DNA of 64,000 bases from Capilliphycus robustus (GCF_034932365.1 NZ_JAYGHR010000005.1:99328-163327); one strand, 5' to 3'. Shown: positions 45,220 through 54,243, counted from the first letter of the stretch. Notes: generated by a model from the sequence alone, not told the origin. A program made the numbers and translations.

Positions 45220-46341
45220 TCAAACAACAGTTGCAGGGAAACCCTGTCTTACACCGTCTAACCTAAGAGTCGATGCCCCGACTCTTTTAATATTTAGAGA
45301 GGCGTTTTCGTCACGTCCATTAACATTTGAACAGGACGGACAACGCCATTCTCTAACATTTAATTCCAACTTTTCTAGGACATGACCACAGTGGAAACAA
45401 GTCTTACTTGATGGATACCATTGATCGATAAATACAATTAATATACCTTTCTTAGTGGCAACCCATTCTAGTATTTCAATAAATTCACCAAAGGCTAGAT
45501 CTCCTATTTTTCTACCCCAAAGCCTCTGCATTCCCTTGAGGTTTAAAGTCTCAAAACAGAGAACATCAAACTGTTCGGTGAGACGATGAGCAAGTTTCCA
45601 GAACCAGTCCCGGCGACGGTTAACAACCTTCTCGTGCTGTCTAACCAAACATTTCCTCGCTTTCTCCCAGTTGTTAGAACCTTTTCGCTTTTTGGATAAG
45701 CTTCGAGAAGCTTTCTTAACATCGTTAAGAGCTTGTTTTAGGAACTGCGGAGACTGTATTGAAAACCCTTCTGAACAGGTTAAAAACACCTTTAGCCCGA
45801 AATCAAATCCCGCGATTTTACCCGTCTCTGATTTAACTTCTGGTTTGTTGTTATTATCAACAACAACCACTAAAAACATCTCACCAAGAGGTGTTCTCTT
45901 GATCGTTACCGTTTTCACGCCTTCAATCGGTTGGGAATTCCAGAATTGATAGACTTTACTCCCAACCTTGATTCTGTTACCACCGAGGAATTTATATCCT
46001 GCTTGTTTCAAAGTGAATGATTTGTACTTTTTCACTTTCTTGAAATTAGGTGGTCGGACTCCTTTCTTGTTGTGTTTAAAGAACAATTGGTAGGCTTTCT
46101 CAATGCGTTGACAAATATCTTGCACCGCTTGAGAACCTACCAATTGCCAGAACTTGTTTCGCTTTCTTAATTTGGCAATATGTTTTTGAAGCTTGGCACA
46201 GTTTAGGTATCTGCCCCACATCCGGTAGTACCGTTTATGCAGGGCAACGCAGTGATTATAGATAACTCCTGCGGCGTTTATAGTGAGCTTGAGATATCTA
46301 TTTCGCTTGTGTTGATAGAACTTAAACTTGAGCGTCTTCAT
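45220..46341 (-). CDS. tnpB: TnpB, RNA-guided RuvC-type nuclease
   Basis: A 373-residue TnpB of normal length. RuvC aspartate in IAGFDFGLKVFLT, glutamate in VLCFETLNLKGMQ, zinc ribbon CFHCG...CPSC, and the last aspartate in NGRDENASLNI. The catalytic set is complete. It is only distantly like the TnpB at 30203-31645, so the two elements are different families. ATG with MKTLKFKFYQHKR is the canonical start. Confidence 0.93.
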   Translation of the reverse strand: MKTLKFKFYQHKRNRYLKLTINAAGVIYNHCVALHKRYYRMWGRYLNCAKLQKHIAKLRKRNKFWQLVGSQAVQDICQRIEKAYQLFFKHNKKGVRPPNFKKVKKYKSFTLKQAGYKFLGGNRIKVGSKVYQFWNSQPIEGVKTVTIKRTPLGEMFLVVVVDNNNKPEVKSETGKIAGFDFGLKVFLTCSEGFSIQSPQFLKQALNDVKKASRSLSKKRKGSNNWEKARKCLVRQHEKVVNRRRDWFWKLAHRLTEQFDVLCFETLNLKGMQRLWGRKIGDLAFGEFIEILEWVATKKGILIVFIDQWYPSSKTCFHCGHVLEKLELNVREWRCPSCSNVNGRDENASLNIKRVGASTLRLDGVRQGFPATVV

Positions 46342-46627
46342 GGTTTATGATTATCAAACAGAATTCAGGAGTCAGGAGCCAGAATTCCGAATTGAATTCT
46401 GTGCGAGTGGCAGATGAATAACTGGATTTAAGACCCCCGATAAATAGAAGATTTAGCGGTCTACAATCAGTGGCGGGTCCCAATCCCCCACTGATTGATT
46501 CTGACGGATGTATTCTGACGGATGTATTCTTCTTCAAAATATCATTGCTAATCTTTTTCACTGCCAAATAAATTGGGCTGCGCTCGCAGAGCAATCCCCC
46601 GATTAAAATGCGCTTGCTCTACGCTTC

Positions 46628-46789
46628 GCCACCGTAACAGTCGGACAAACAGAAGGGGGAGTGATGGCTTTCGCAAATGTTTGTCAAACAGATGAACCTT
46701 CTACCCAACCTCCCCCACTTTCAAGCACACCCATTCCCGGTGAAGGGTTAAAATGTCCTCCCGGTTCTAGTCCGGCACGCTCACGCTAA
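46628..46789 (+). pseudogene. 3' part of split type IV pilin-like gene
   Basis: Reads ATVTVGQTEGGVMAFANVCQ, then a Pro/Thr-rich linker, and ends GLKCPPGSSPARSR-stop. This matches the usual end of pilin-like G/H proteins, with a cysteine pair and a CPxGSSP terminus. It follows the element directly and joins SYTGV of the 5' part. Its stop overlaps the 3' end of the next minus-strand gene. Confidence 0.8.
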
Positions 46790-47296
46790 AACAAAATCAA
46801 CTTCGTCTGCTCCCCCTGTCTCACCTTGGCCGGATGCTATTTTTTCGCCATTGACTTCTACCGCAAAAGGAGTATTATCTAAACCGGACATATTATAGTC
46901 GGTTTTATCACCTGTATATCCAACGCTGGCAATCATTTTCCGGCCAGCATCAGTATATTCAAAAGCCATCATTTGGTTTTTATCTTGCTTATTGTCCCGC
47001 GCCCAAATGACCATGTATTGTCCACCTTGGTAGTCAAATACTTTGGGTGAACGAGTGGGTACATAACGTCCGGGATCACCAAAGCTAGTATCTAAAAATG
47101 ATTGTACAGAATCATCTTGGACAACAGCATAACTCACTTGGCCAGGTGGAGTTTCTGCTTCGTTAACATCTCCTTGACTTTCGTCTGGGGCTTCTTCTTT
47201 GTTGCGGTTTTTGAAGTAATCAACTGCCATTTTTGTTCCAATTGCACCAACGGTAGCAATACCTGCACCAGCAAGAATGTTGCGAAGTCTATTCAT
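46781..47296 (-). CDS. hypothetical protein, membrane-anchored (171 aa)
   Basis: A 171-residue protein. An N-terminal hydrophobic segment (ILAGAGIATVGAIGTKMAV) is followed by an acidic linker (about 31-50) and a soluble domain with several aromatic beta-type segments (YVPTRSPKVFDYQGGQYMVIWA). The family is not recognised. It converges with the pilin remnant, overlapping by 9 bases, and lies about 200 bases downstream of the YbjQ-like gene on the same strand. Confidence 0.65.
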   Translation of the reverse strand: MNRLRNILAGAGIATVGAIGTKMAVDYFKNRNKEEAPDESQGDVNEAETPPGQVSYAVVQDDSVQSFLDTSFGDPGRYVPTRSPKVFDYQGGQYMVIWARDNKQDKNQMMAFEYTDAGRKMIASVGYTGDKTDYNMSGLDNTPFAVEVNGEKIASGQGETGGADEVDFVLA

Positions 47297-47504
47297 AGTC
47301 TTTTTTGACGATATACAATGGTTTTGTTGGCATCTATCACAACCAACGAAAGAATTGTATCAAACTTTGCAGAAAAAATCGCGATTTTTGACAAAAAGTA
47401 TTTCGACTGGACAGATTTTTTCCTCTGATCGAATCGATTATAATTTTGGACTACCGGAGATTACATCTATCAACTTTTTTTATATGGCCCAATATCTATA
47501 AAGC

Positions 47505-47834
47505 TTAATCGCGGTATTTGACTGCTGTCCCACTTGCTGCTACCATCAGCATACTTCCACCGCCACTGGAGTTAATGGTTTCATAATCTAAATCTATCCC
47601 AATAATTGCATTCGCACCCAGGGTAAGGGCTGCTTGTTCCATTTCTTTTATAGCGGTTTCTTTAGCTTCGCGCAAGGATTTTTCATAGGCGGCTGACCTT
47701 CCCCCAACAACATCCCGAATACTGGCAAAAAAGTCTCTAAAAACATTTGCACCTAAAATCGCTTCTCCACTGACAATCCCACAATATTGAATAATCTGTT
47801 TGTTTTCAAGTGTGCCTGTTGTTGTTAAAATCAT
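47505..47834 (-). CDS. YbjQ/DUF74 family protein
   Basis: A 109-residue protein of the YbjQ (heavy-metal-binding-like, PF01906) family. The N-terminal MILTTTGTLENKQIIQYCGIVSGEAI and the C-terminal LGANAIIGIDLDYETI with GTAVKYRD are typical. The fold forms pentamers; metal binding is only proposed for the family. It is flanked by unrelated genes. Confidence 0.85.
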   Translation of the reverse strand: MILTTTGTLENKQIIQYCGIVSGEAILGANVFRDFFASIRDVVGGRSAAYEKSLREAKETAIKEMEQAALTLGANAIIGIDLDYETINSSGGGSMLMVAASGTAVKYRD

Positions 47835-47943
47835 CTCTAATTTTTAACACCCATCAAATGTTCTCTCCTGATTGTATAATTAGGAAATGAGATTGTCAAT
47901 CGATCAGCATTAGAGGTCAAAAAAGTTAACTTTACTCCTCAAC

Positions 47944-48546
47944 TTAAACTAAGCCTAGCTCCTTTTTAATTTCTGTTAAGGGCTTTTCCCAATTTTCCTC
48001 AAACCGATAACTGAGCAAAAATTTTGCTTTTTTTCCTAACAATCGACCAACCCGAAGATTGGTAAAAATCTCTGGAATTTGTTGAGGAGCGAATAAAGGA
48101 TAAAGGATGATAGCCATCGCCAATGAAACCTTTAAAGTCAGGCTATAGTTTTGTTCAGCCGCAAAGGCTAAAACTCCGATTTCTCCAGCGTAACTGGTAT
48201 CAAACCCTAACAACACATGAAAAATATCGTGAGTGATTGAATATCGCAGAGAAAAAACATTTTTTTCGGCAATTTTACTCACTTCTGGGCTGATTTCAAA
48301 GGGTTTAAGATGATTCCGTTTCATGTGTTCAGCATATTGATAACCCAAAGTTTGGGGTGGAAGCTGACTTAATTTTTCTAAATCGATAGGCGGGTGATAA
48401 CCGATAACCGACTGCATTTTTGATTCATGTTTCGGATTGAGTTTAACGCCAAAAGCTTCTGCTTTTAGAATGGCAACATCTCCTAAATAGTCAGTCGTTT
48501 TGGCGATTTTAATAGCTTGAAAGAACTGTTTGATATTAATCTCCAT
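47944..48546 (-). CDS. Coq4 family protein
   Basis: About 200 residues. The Coq4 metal motif HDxxH-x11-E is present as HDIFHVLLGFDTSYAGE. Start chosen at MEINIKQ, because GGAGG lies 8 bases before it; a longer frame begins 12 codons upstream. In eukaryotes Coq4 takes part in ubiquinone synthesis; cyanobacteria make plastoquinone instead, so the substrate here is open. The C-terminus ends PLTEIKKELGLV. Confidence 0.85.
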   Translation of the reverse strand: MEINIKQFFQAIKIAKTTDYLGDVAILKAEAFGVKLNPKHESKMQSVIGYHPPIDLEKLSQLPPQTLGYQYAEHMKRNHLKPFEISPEVSKIAEKNVFSLRYSITHDIFHVLLGFDTSYAGEIGVLAFAAEQNYSLTLKVSLAMAIILYPLFAPQQIPEIFTNLRVGRLLGKKAKFLLSYRFEENWEKPLTEIKKELGLV

Positions 48547-48589
48547 TTCAGTTTCCTCCGGGTTTAGACAATTCAAGTCCAATCTTTCT

Positions 48590-48730
48590 CTACTTATTTC
48601 GCTGTTCAGTTTGATTAACTGTTTGATCTAACCAGTTTAAAAGCCGTTTAGAGAGTTTGTATTGACCGTTGAAAATTTCGTCAGAGATCACAATCAGGCT
48701 TAATAAAATTGAGAATGAGATAAATTCCAT
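48590..48730 (-). CDS. small hypothetical protein (46 aa)
   Basis: A 46-codon frame starting MEFISFSILLSLIVISDEIF and ending QTVNQTEQRNK, with one hydrophobic stretch (about 4-16) and an amphipathic tail. It lies 44 bases upstream of the Coq4-like gene on the same strand. The ribosome site is weak. It may be a real membrane-associated peptide or chance. Confidence 0.3.
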   Translation of the reverse strand: MEFISFSILLSLIVISDEIFNGQYKLSKRLLNWLDQTVNQTEQRNK

Positions 48731-48846
48731 CGTTTTGCATCTAAATTAACCTTCTATGATTAACTATGATGTTTGTATAGAGGTTTGACCAGGGAACATA
48801 GGAAAGTTAAGCTGGAAGTTACAGAATTTTATTGAAAAAAGAATGT

Positions 48847-48951
48847 TATAGCGCTACGCGCTAGGGAACAGGGAACAGGGAACAGGGAACAGCAGACTAT
48901 GAAAGGGTTTCAGAATTTAGAAATGTCCTAACCAATTTGCGTAGCGCTATA
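48847..48951 (-). repeat. heptad mini-element, copy B (105 bp)
   Basis: Perfect 13-bp inverted ends TATAGCGCTACGC (48847-48859) and GCGTAGCGCTATA (48939-48951). On the minus strand it shares GGTTAGGACATT and adjoining bases with copy A, but carries four copies of TGTTCCC-type heptamer (GGGAACA on plus, 48864-48891). It is one heptad (7 bp) shorter than copy A. Confidence 0.85.
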
Positions 48952-49034
48952 TATCATATTAAAAGAGACACAAGAGCGATCGCGTCAATTAATCAGTACA
49001 ATCAATTCAGCGATCGCTCTTGTCACAATGATAT

Positions 49035-50488
49035 CCCTCTTCTGTCAGTCTCCTATAAGTAAAATTAGAAAATAAACCACACGGGTAGCTAGAAGGGGGA
49101 TAAGGTAATGGATGTAGAATTACAGATTATCAAACATTTGGCTAGAGATGCACAAGCAACAGTTTCAGTGATTGATGAATATTGCCAAGGTTATAAAGAT
49201 TTATTCCCTGAAGTTAGAAGTTACGAATGTTTTAAATACTTACATCTAGGAATCATCTCACCAATTCCGAGAAAATCTTTACCCGAAATTGCTAAAATAG
49301 TAGGAATTAGTTCCCCGCAGTCACTTCATCACTTTTTAGCTAATTCGCCTTGGTCAGTGAAGGAACTAAAAGAAAGAAGATTAGCGCAAACTCTGAAAGC
49401 ATTGAAAAGCCAGAAGATTATAGTAATAATTGATGAGACAGGAGACCGGAAAAAGGGTAAGAAAACCGACTATGTTGCCAGACAATACTTGGGGAGTGTG
49501 GGCAAAGTAGATCGGGGAATAGTATCAGTTAATGCTTATGGTGTTTATAAAAATATAACTTTTCCTTTGGTTTTTAGAGTGTTTAAACCCCAAAGAACAC
49601 TGAAAGAAGGAAACATCTATAAAACCAAGATTGAAATTGCATCGGAAATCATAACAGAGTTAGTTGATTTTGGATTTCAGATTGAATTAGTTTTAGCGGA
49701 TAGCCTCTATGGTGAAAGCAGTTTATTTATCAGTAAATTAGATGAATTTGAATTACCTTGGGTGTTGGCAATAAGAAGTAATCATGGAGTCTGGATGCTT
49801 GACCATGAGAAAGTTAGAGCCAATAAGTGGTGTAAATTTGAGAGGGTTTTTAGCAATCAAAAATCAGACACAAGATATATTAGAGAAATCATATTTGGTA
49901 AAAAGAGTACGAGAACCTATTGGGAAATCACCACAGATCCAGAAACAATACCAGAGACATTAACTTCCTTTGTGATGACAAACTTAACAGAAAAGAGGAG
50001 CCAGATTAAAAAGACATTAGGTAATCTATATGGGTTAAGAACATGGGTAGAATATGGATTTCGACAATGCAAACAAGAACTAGGTTGGACTGATTATCGA
50101 TTAACGGATTTTCAAAACATAGAAAAGTGGTGGGAAATTATTTTCTGTGTGTATTTAATGATTAGTTTAAACTCGGAAGTTTTCCGCTCTTTAAATCAAT
50201 GCAGTCAAAGAGAATCTGAGAGCCAAAAAACTACTATTGATTGATCGACTCACCAACGATGGAATCAGAAAGAGGGATGGAAAAATATTTTAAATAATTT
50301 ACGTTTAATTATTCAACCTACGATTATATTATGGTTAATTGCTGCGTGGCTAGATGTTTTTCCTGACCGTTATTTATTGCTGGGTTTTCATAAATTAATT
50401 CAGAATATTAATCAATCTCAATCTTACTTTCCCAATGGGTAACTCTACTTTTTATTACTTGTTGATTTCGGAGACTGACAGAAGAGGG
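49035..50488. mobile_element. IS701-like insertion sequence
   Basis: Terminal inverted repeats CCCTCTTCTGTCAGTCTCC (49035-49053) and its complement (50470-50488) are perfect over 19 bp. The flanking ATAT on both sides (49031-49034, 50489-50492) fits a 4-bp target duplication. It holds one transposase gene with a premature stop. Confidence 0.88.
49108..50442 (+). pseudogene. IS701-family transposase with in-frame stop
   Basis: A DDE transposase. Candidate catalytic acids are in VIIDETGDRKKG, LVLADSLYGES and WVEYGFRQCKQELGW. The frame is open for 378 codons to TGA at 50242-50244. The following 66 codons stay in the same frame and read THQRWNQKEGWKNILNN and LRLIIQP, the usual C-terminus of the family, before a TAA at 50442. 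So one premature TGA, or a short double frameshift around the A-run at 50224-50230, has cut off the end. It could act if read through, otherwise it is inactive. Confidence 0.85.
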
Positions 50489-50745
50489 ATATGTGGAATT
50501 TGTCGATTCATGGTTAGAGATACCCATGCAATCAAAACACATATATTTTGTTCACTTCAAGCTTTCGTGAAATTGGAGTTTATGCGCTCTGAAAACATAA
50601 TTAGCAATTGGTATGAAGTACAGAGAAATCTGTTTACTTCTGTTATCCGTGAGCATATTTTTGCTAACATTGGCAAGAATATCATTGTCTAGACTACATG
50701 AATGATGTTTTTTGTCAATGCGTAAGTCCTATACTCATGTTTTAA

Positions 50746-52122
50746 TTAGTGCTTTTGCCTAGTTTTTACATATTGCATCATCACCGAATTTAAAGTAAAA
50801 AAAGTTATTTTTTCTCGTTCTTGTGTCTCCAATAAAAATCGCATACACAGGGACTTTATTGCATTAATTAAGTCGGAATGGGATAATTGTGTTTTGTTTA
50901 ATATTTCTGCTAGAGTGAGTGCCTCTGTTTCTTGGGAAAGCTGAGTAATTACCGTAATTTCTTCCTCTGTTAATCTTCCCAAAAGTTGCTCTAAACGCAA
51001 TTGTAATGATTTATCTAAAAGGGGCATATCATATTGCAAAAAATCAGTGACTTTACCGCTAAATAATTCTCGAATCAGGGCGGCGGTTATATTTAACCAG
51101 AGAGGGTTGCCTTGATAGATATTAATTAGAGTTTCCCAGGTTTCTGCTTCTAATAATTGATATGAGCTTAAAATCTCTTTCGCGCCTAGACCTAAACCCC
51201 CTAAAACTAAAGAATGAATAGGGGAATTTGATTTTTCTAATTCGGCAATTTCCCTAGGTTTTTCCGAACTAATTAACAGGAAACAACTATTATGATTAAC
51301 TTCGGTGATTTGTTTAAAAAATAACTGATAATCTTCATAGCCTGATTTATATTCTCCAGCAAGTTGACCGCTGCTAAAAAGTGCCTGCACGTCATCGAGA
51401 ATAATTAGACATCGGTATTTTCGCAGATAATCGAGAGTTTGGGAAATTTTGGTTTCGATATTTTGGGGTATTTCTGATGATTCGGAGAAAATTTTTAGGA
51501 TTTGGGAAAGATATTGTTCTAAGGTTGGGGAAAAGCGCAGACTCCGATAGATAATGTAATCAAATTGGGTTTTGATTGGGTCAATTAGGCAAAGGGCAAG
51601 GGTGGTTTTGCCAATACCACTGATTCCTAGAAGTGCAATTAAGCGTGTACGATCTTGTGTTATCCAGTTTTCGAGGGTGGAGAGTTGGGGAGTGCGATCG
51701 TAAAAGCTGAATATTTCGGGTGCGTCGCCTAAGTCTATGTGGAGTTGTTTGGGAGTTTGTTCGGGGTTTTGCGTTTCTGTTGGACTTCTCGCCCTTTCTT
51801 GACAAACATTGACGTGATTAACTGTTACATTATCGTTTCCGATAGTTTGCGAATAATTATAAAACTTTGCTCTTTCTAGTATTGCTCTAACATTAACTTT
51901 ACTAACTTCTTCGCCGAAGACATCTGATAATATCTTCCATAATTCAGAAGCAGCAACCCTAACATAACCTTCACTACAATCACGATCCTGCGCTACTTTT
52001 GTTGCATATTTTCGACCTTGGATCGCTTCTTTTAAAATAGCTTCTTGCAGGTCATCTAAATGCTTCCCTGTTTTGGAAAAAACTTTTTCATCAGCAAATC
52101 TTAAGACTTCCTTAAGCTCCAT
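50746..52122 (-). CDS. STAND NTPase with vMAP-type N-terminal helix-turn-helix (NB-ARC like)
   Basis: A 458-residue protein. The N-terminal about 90 residues (KTGKHLDDLQEAILKEAIQG, YVRVAASELWKILSDVFGEE) match the vWA-MoxR-associated protein helical domain common in cyanobacteria. After a linker comes an NB-ARC/STAND ATPase: Walker A ALLGISGIGKTTLAL and Walker B CLIILDDVQAL. A winged-helix-like segment near the end (EEEITVITQLSQETEALTLAEILNKT) follows. Unlike many relatives, there are no WD40 or TPR sensor repeats. Such STAND proteins often act in signalling or antiviral defence, but nothing here proves that. Confidence 0.8.
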   Translation of the reverse strand: MELKEVLRFADEKVFSKTGKHLDDLQEAILKEAIQGRKYATKVAQDRDCSEGYVRVAASELWKILSDVFGEEVSKVNVRAILERAKFYNYSQTIGNDNVTVNHVNVCQERARSPTETQNPEQTPKQLHIDLGDAPEIFSFYDRTPQLSTLENWITQDRTRLIALLGISGIGKTTLALCLIDPIKTQFDYIIYRSLRFSPTLEQYLSQILKIFSESSEIPQNIETKISQTLDYLRKYRCLIILDDVQALFSSGQLAGEYKSGYEDYQLFFKQITEVNHNSCFLLISSEKPREIAELEKSNSPIHSLVLGGLGLGAKEILSSYQLLEAETWETLINIYQGNPLWLNITAALIRELFSGKVTDFLQYDMPLLDKSLQLRLEQLLGRLTEEEITVITQLSQETEALTLAEILNKTQLSHSDLINAIKSLCMRFLLETQEREKITFFTLNSVMMQYVKTRQKH

Positions 52123-52400
52123 AGATCGCGTTTGGGGTAATTTTTTGTCATTATAACTTATTTTTTATAACATTTTAGATAACAAAACATAACATTTTCT
52201 AACGCAATGAAGGAGGCGATGGGGAAATGGGGGCGTTGTATGATTTTTGGTGTTGAGGTTGGTTGCACTGAGAGCGATCGGGCTACATCCGGGCTTGTCG
52301 ATATTTCTGGCATTTGCGGGTGTCTGAGGGTAATTCCCACCAGCCCTAACGACAAATACTTATATTTTGACAGATTCAGTAGAAAGAGGAGCAAAATGTC

Positions 52401-52607
52401 ATGTCGGAGAATATGGATCATAAAATAACTAGCTTGAAAGAGCAGATTAACTACGAACTAGCAAAAGGTTCTTCCTCGTCAACCAGCACTAGGGATGCTC
52501 TGATCGCTCAAATAGCTGCTTATCTTGCTAATGCTGATTTAACATCAAGCCAGAAAAGCACTTTACAAGGTTTGTATGCACAATTAGACGCTTTGAAAAA
52601 CTCATAA
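52401..52607 (+). CDS. small hypothetical protein (68 aa)
   Basis: A 68-residue, helical and soluble protein (SLKEQINYELAKG, SQKSTLQGLYAQLDALKNS) with a Ser/Thr-rich middle. AAAGAGGAGC before the start gives a good ribosome site. The family is unrecognised. It is the first of three short or mid-length plus-strand genes between the STAND NTPase and the TA region; the order suggests an accessory cassette, but function is unknown. Confidence 0.55.
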   Translation: MSENMDHKITSLKEQINYELAKGSSSSTSTRDALIAQIAAYLANADLTSSQKSTLQGLYAQLDALKNS

Positions 52608-52679
52608 GTGTGTCTTAAATCAACAGCATCTGTCTAGGTTTAAATTTGAAAAAAGTTAGTAGAAAAAACAGGAATTAGC

Positions 52680-52997
52680 ATGGCACCTTACATTGATACG
52701 AAAGCTGCTGATGATAATCTTGATAGGATTGAAAATTGGATAATGATCCGCTTTGATGAAGATTCTTGGGGAGACTCAATTAGCGCAAAAAGAATATCAG
52801 AAGATACAGTTCATATCCTAACTTTAACCGTAAGCCCAGACAATGAAAATCAAGGTCGTGGTACAGCACTTGTTCAGAAGGTTTTTGACGAATTACCTAG
52901 TGATGTCAAGCAAGTTGTTGTAAAAACAAATGACAATCCTGGGTGGTGGTCACATATTAAGCCTAGAATTCGCGGTCGTGCAAACCTTGTCTTATAG
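52680..52997 (+). CDS. small GNAT-like protein (105 aa)
   Basis: A 105-residue protein whose middle (LTLTVSPDNENQGRGTALVQKVFDEL) resembles the acetyl-CoA-binding motif A of GNAT acetyltransferases, including the R/Q-x-x-G-x-A/G loop. It is short for a full GNAT fold, and no motif B is clear, so it may be a reduced or degenerate acetyltransferase. It lies 72 bases after the 68-residue gene. Confidence 0.5.
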   Translation: MAPYIDTKAADDNLDRIENWIMIRFDEDSWGDSISAKRISEDTVHILTLTVSPDNENQGRGTALVQKVFDELPSDVKQVVVKTNDNPGWWSHIKPRIRGRANLVL

Positions 52998-53178
52998 TTC
53001 CATTTAACAATGGAAGGATTGATTGAGAAAATTTGCGATCGCCAACATTTATAGGAAAGGTTAAAGGTTAGGCGATCGCTCTCTCGAATCTAAGTAAAAA
53101 CCGTCAAAAAGCGACTTAAATACATAGTTTATTGATTTTTATATTATTTGATAAGAGTTAAACAAAGGAGAAAATACT

Positions 53179-54006
53179 ATGTCTGATAATGAATTTGAAA
53201 ATGACTATAAAATAGCAGAAGCTCGTTATAAGCAAATGGCAATCCAAGCTAGTGACTTGCGATACGAAGCATTAGATAACTTGAACAAGGAAAATTATCT
53301 AGCAGCTATATATAATTGTAAAGATTATTTAAAACTAATAGAATCACTCCCAAGAATAGCAGTTAACTTATATTGTGGTGTCTCTTGTGAAATGTACAGT
53401 GGAGATTTAGTAATTTACACGGCTTCTGTTTTCAAAATACTCCATTTAGCTTATTTTTGTTGTGATGAAAAGAGAGTATTAGAATCTTTAATTTGTTTTC
53501 AAAAACTCAATCAAATCATTAATAAATATAGATTAGTAGAGCCAAAAAAAGCTAAAAACTGGTTAGAATACAAAGCACTGCTAGAAGCGATAAGAAGGAT
53601 GTACTTTGAACTACAGAGTGATATAAAAAAGTATACAATAGACTTGGTAAAGTGTAATTTTTTAGATGCTAGTCTGGAAATAAATGAAGATATTGTATTA
53701 GCAAAATTTCCAAATATTGACAGTGAAAACTTTAGCTATTTGAAAAATTACTATCCGTTATTATTCCAAAAAAAACTTGATGAAAATCCAGAGGATGGTA
53801 AGGGGTGTGTTGCCATAGTTGCTGCGATTTTGTTTCCCCCACTGGGCGTATTTTTAAAGGTTGGGTTTGGCTTTCATTTTTGGGCAAACCTGGCGCTCTT
53901 GTTATTTTTGCGTTCATTGAACGTAGCTTCTAATCCGATCGCTACTGTTGGTGCGTGTATTCTCCTCATTATTCATGCTATTTGGGTGATTGTCAAGCAC
54001 GATTAA
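53179..54006 (+). CDS. helical (TPR-like) protein fused to Pmp3/YqaE-type membrane domain
   Basis: A 275-residue protein. The first 200 residues are helical and rich in Tyr, Leu and Lys (DLRYEALDNLNKENYLAAIYN), with TPR-like spacing. The C-terminal about 70 residues contain VAAILFPPLGVFLKVGFGFHFWANL and IIHAIWVIVK, matching the Pmp3/YqaE membrane family that normally stands alone at 50-60 residues. AAAGGAG precedes the start. The fusion would tether the helical domain to the membrane. Function unknown. Confidence 0.75.
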   Translation: MSDNEFENDYKIAEARYKQMAIQASDLRYEALDNLNKENYLAAIYNCKDYLKLIESLPRIAVNLYCGVSCEMYSGDLVIYTASVFKILHLAYFCCDEKRVLESLICFQKLNQIINKYRLVEPKKAKNWLEYKALLEAIRRMYFELQSDIKKYTIDLVKCNFLDASLEINEDIVLAKFPNIDSENFSYLKNYYPLLFQKKLDENPEDGKGCVAIVAAILFPPLGVFLKVGFGFHFWANLALLLFLRSLNVASNPIATVGACILLIIHAIWVIVKHD

Positions 54007-54077
54007 AGTTAAGCAGTAGGGAAATGCGATCGCCTTTATCTTCCCCAAAAATGCGATCGCGCTTAATTTTCTGAAGT

Positions 54078-54243
54078 GCGATCGCCTTTCTTTTCCCTTC
54101 TAAAAATACTCCCTCAAATTCTCAAATTCTCCAACACTAAAACCGTTAACTCCGGTAAAGAAGGCAACCGCGCATCATTTGTCAAAAAAAATGAAGCACC
54201 CTCACAAATAGCTGTAGCCATTTGAATAGCATCGGGCGATCGC
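54078..54243. repeat. HIP1-bounded duplicated segment, copy 1
   Basis: 166 bp bounded by GCGATCGC at 54078-54085 and 54236-54243, about 95 percent identical by eye to 55045-55211. It contains the 3' part of a PIN-domain gene. Sequence similarity ends at the HIP1 octamers on both sides. Confidence 0.85.
54114..54243 (-). pseudogene. PIN-domain (VapC) 3' remnant
   Basis: Encodes the last 43 residues of a PIN toxin (RSPDAIQMATAICEG and TNDARLPSLPELTVLVLENLRI), nearly identical to the full gene at 55082-55525. The upstream part is missing; an ATG-started frame from 54302 joins unrelated codons to it. It arises from duplication of the segment between HIP1 sites. Confidence 0.8.

Larger units (their letters stand above)
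45181..46627. mobile_element. tnpB-only IS200/IS605-like element inside a pilin-like gene
   Basis: About 1.45 kb that interrupts the pilin-like gene. The tnpB gene is on the minus strand. The tnpB-downstream end has a hairpin CCCCCGTTT-GA-AAACGGGGG (45191-45210). The tnpB-upstream side (46342-46627) is non-coding and holds two tandem copies of ATTCTGACGGATGT (about 46498-46525). No tnpA is present, so it would need one in trans. Ends are set by where the pilin reading resumes, and are good to a few bases. Confidence 0.8.

Noticed and set aside
50435..50692. 85-codon frame after the IS701-like element
   Set aside because: It starts inside the transposase tail and crosses the inverted end of the element; no protein features.
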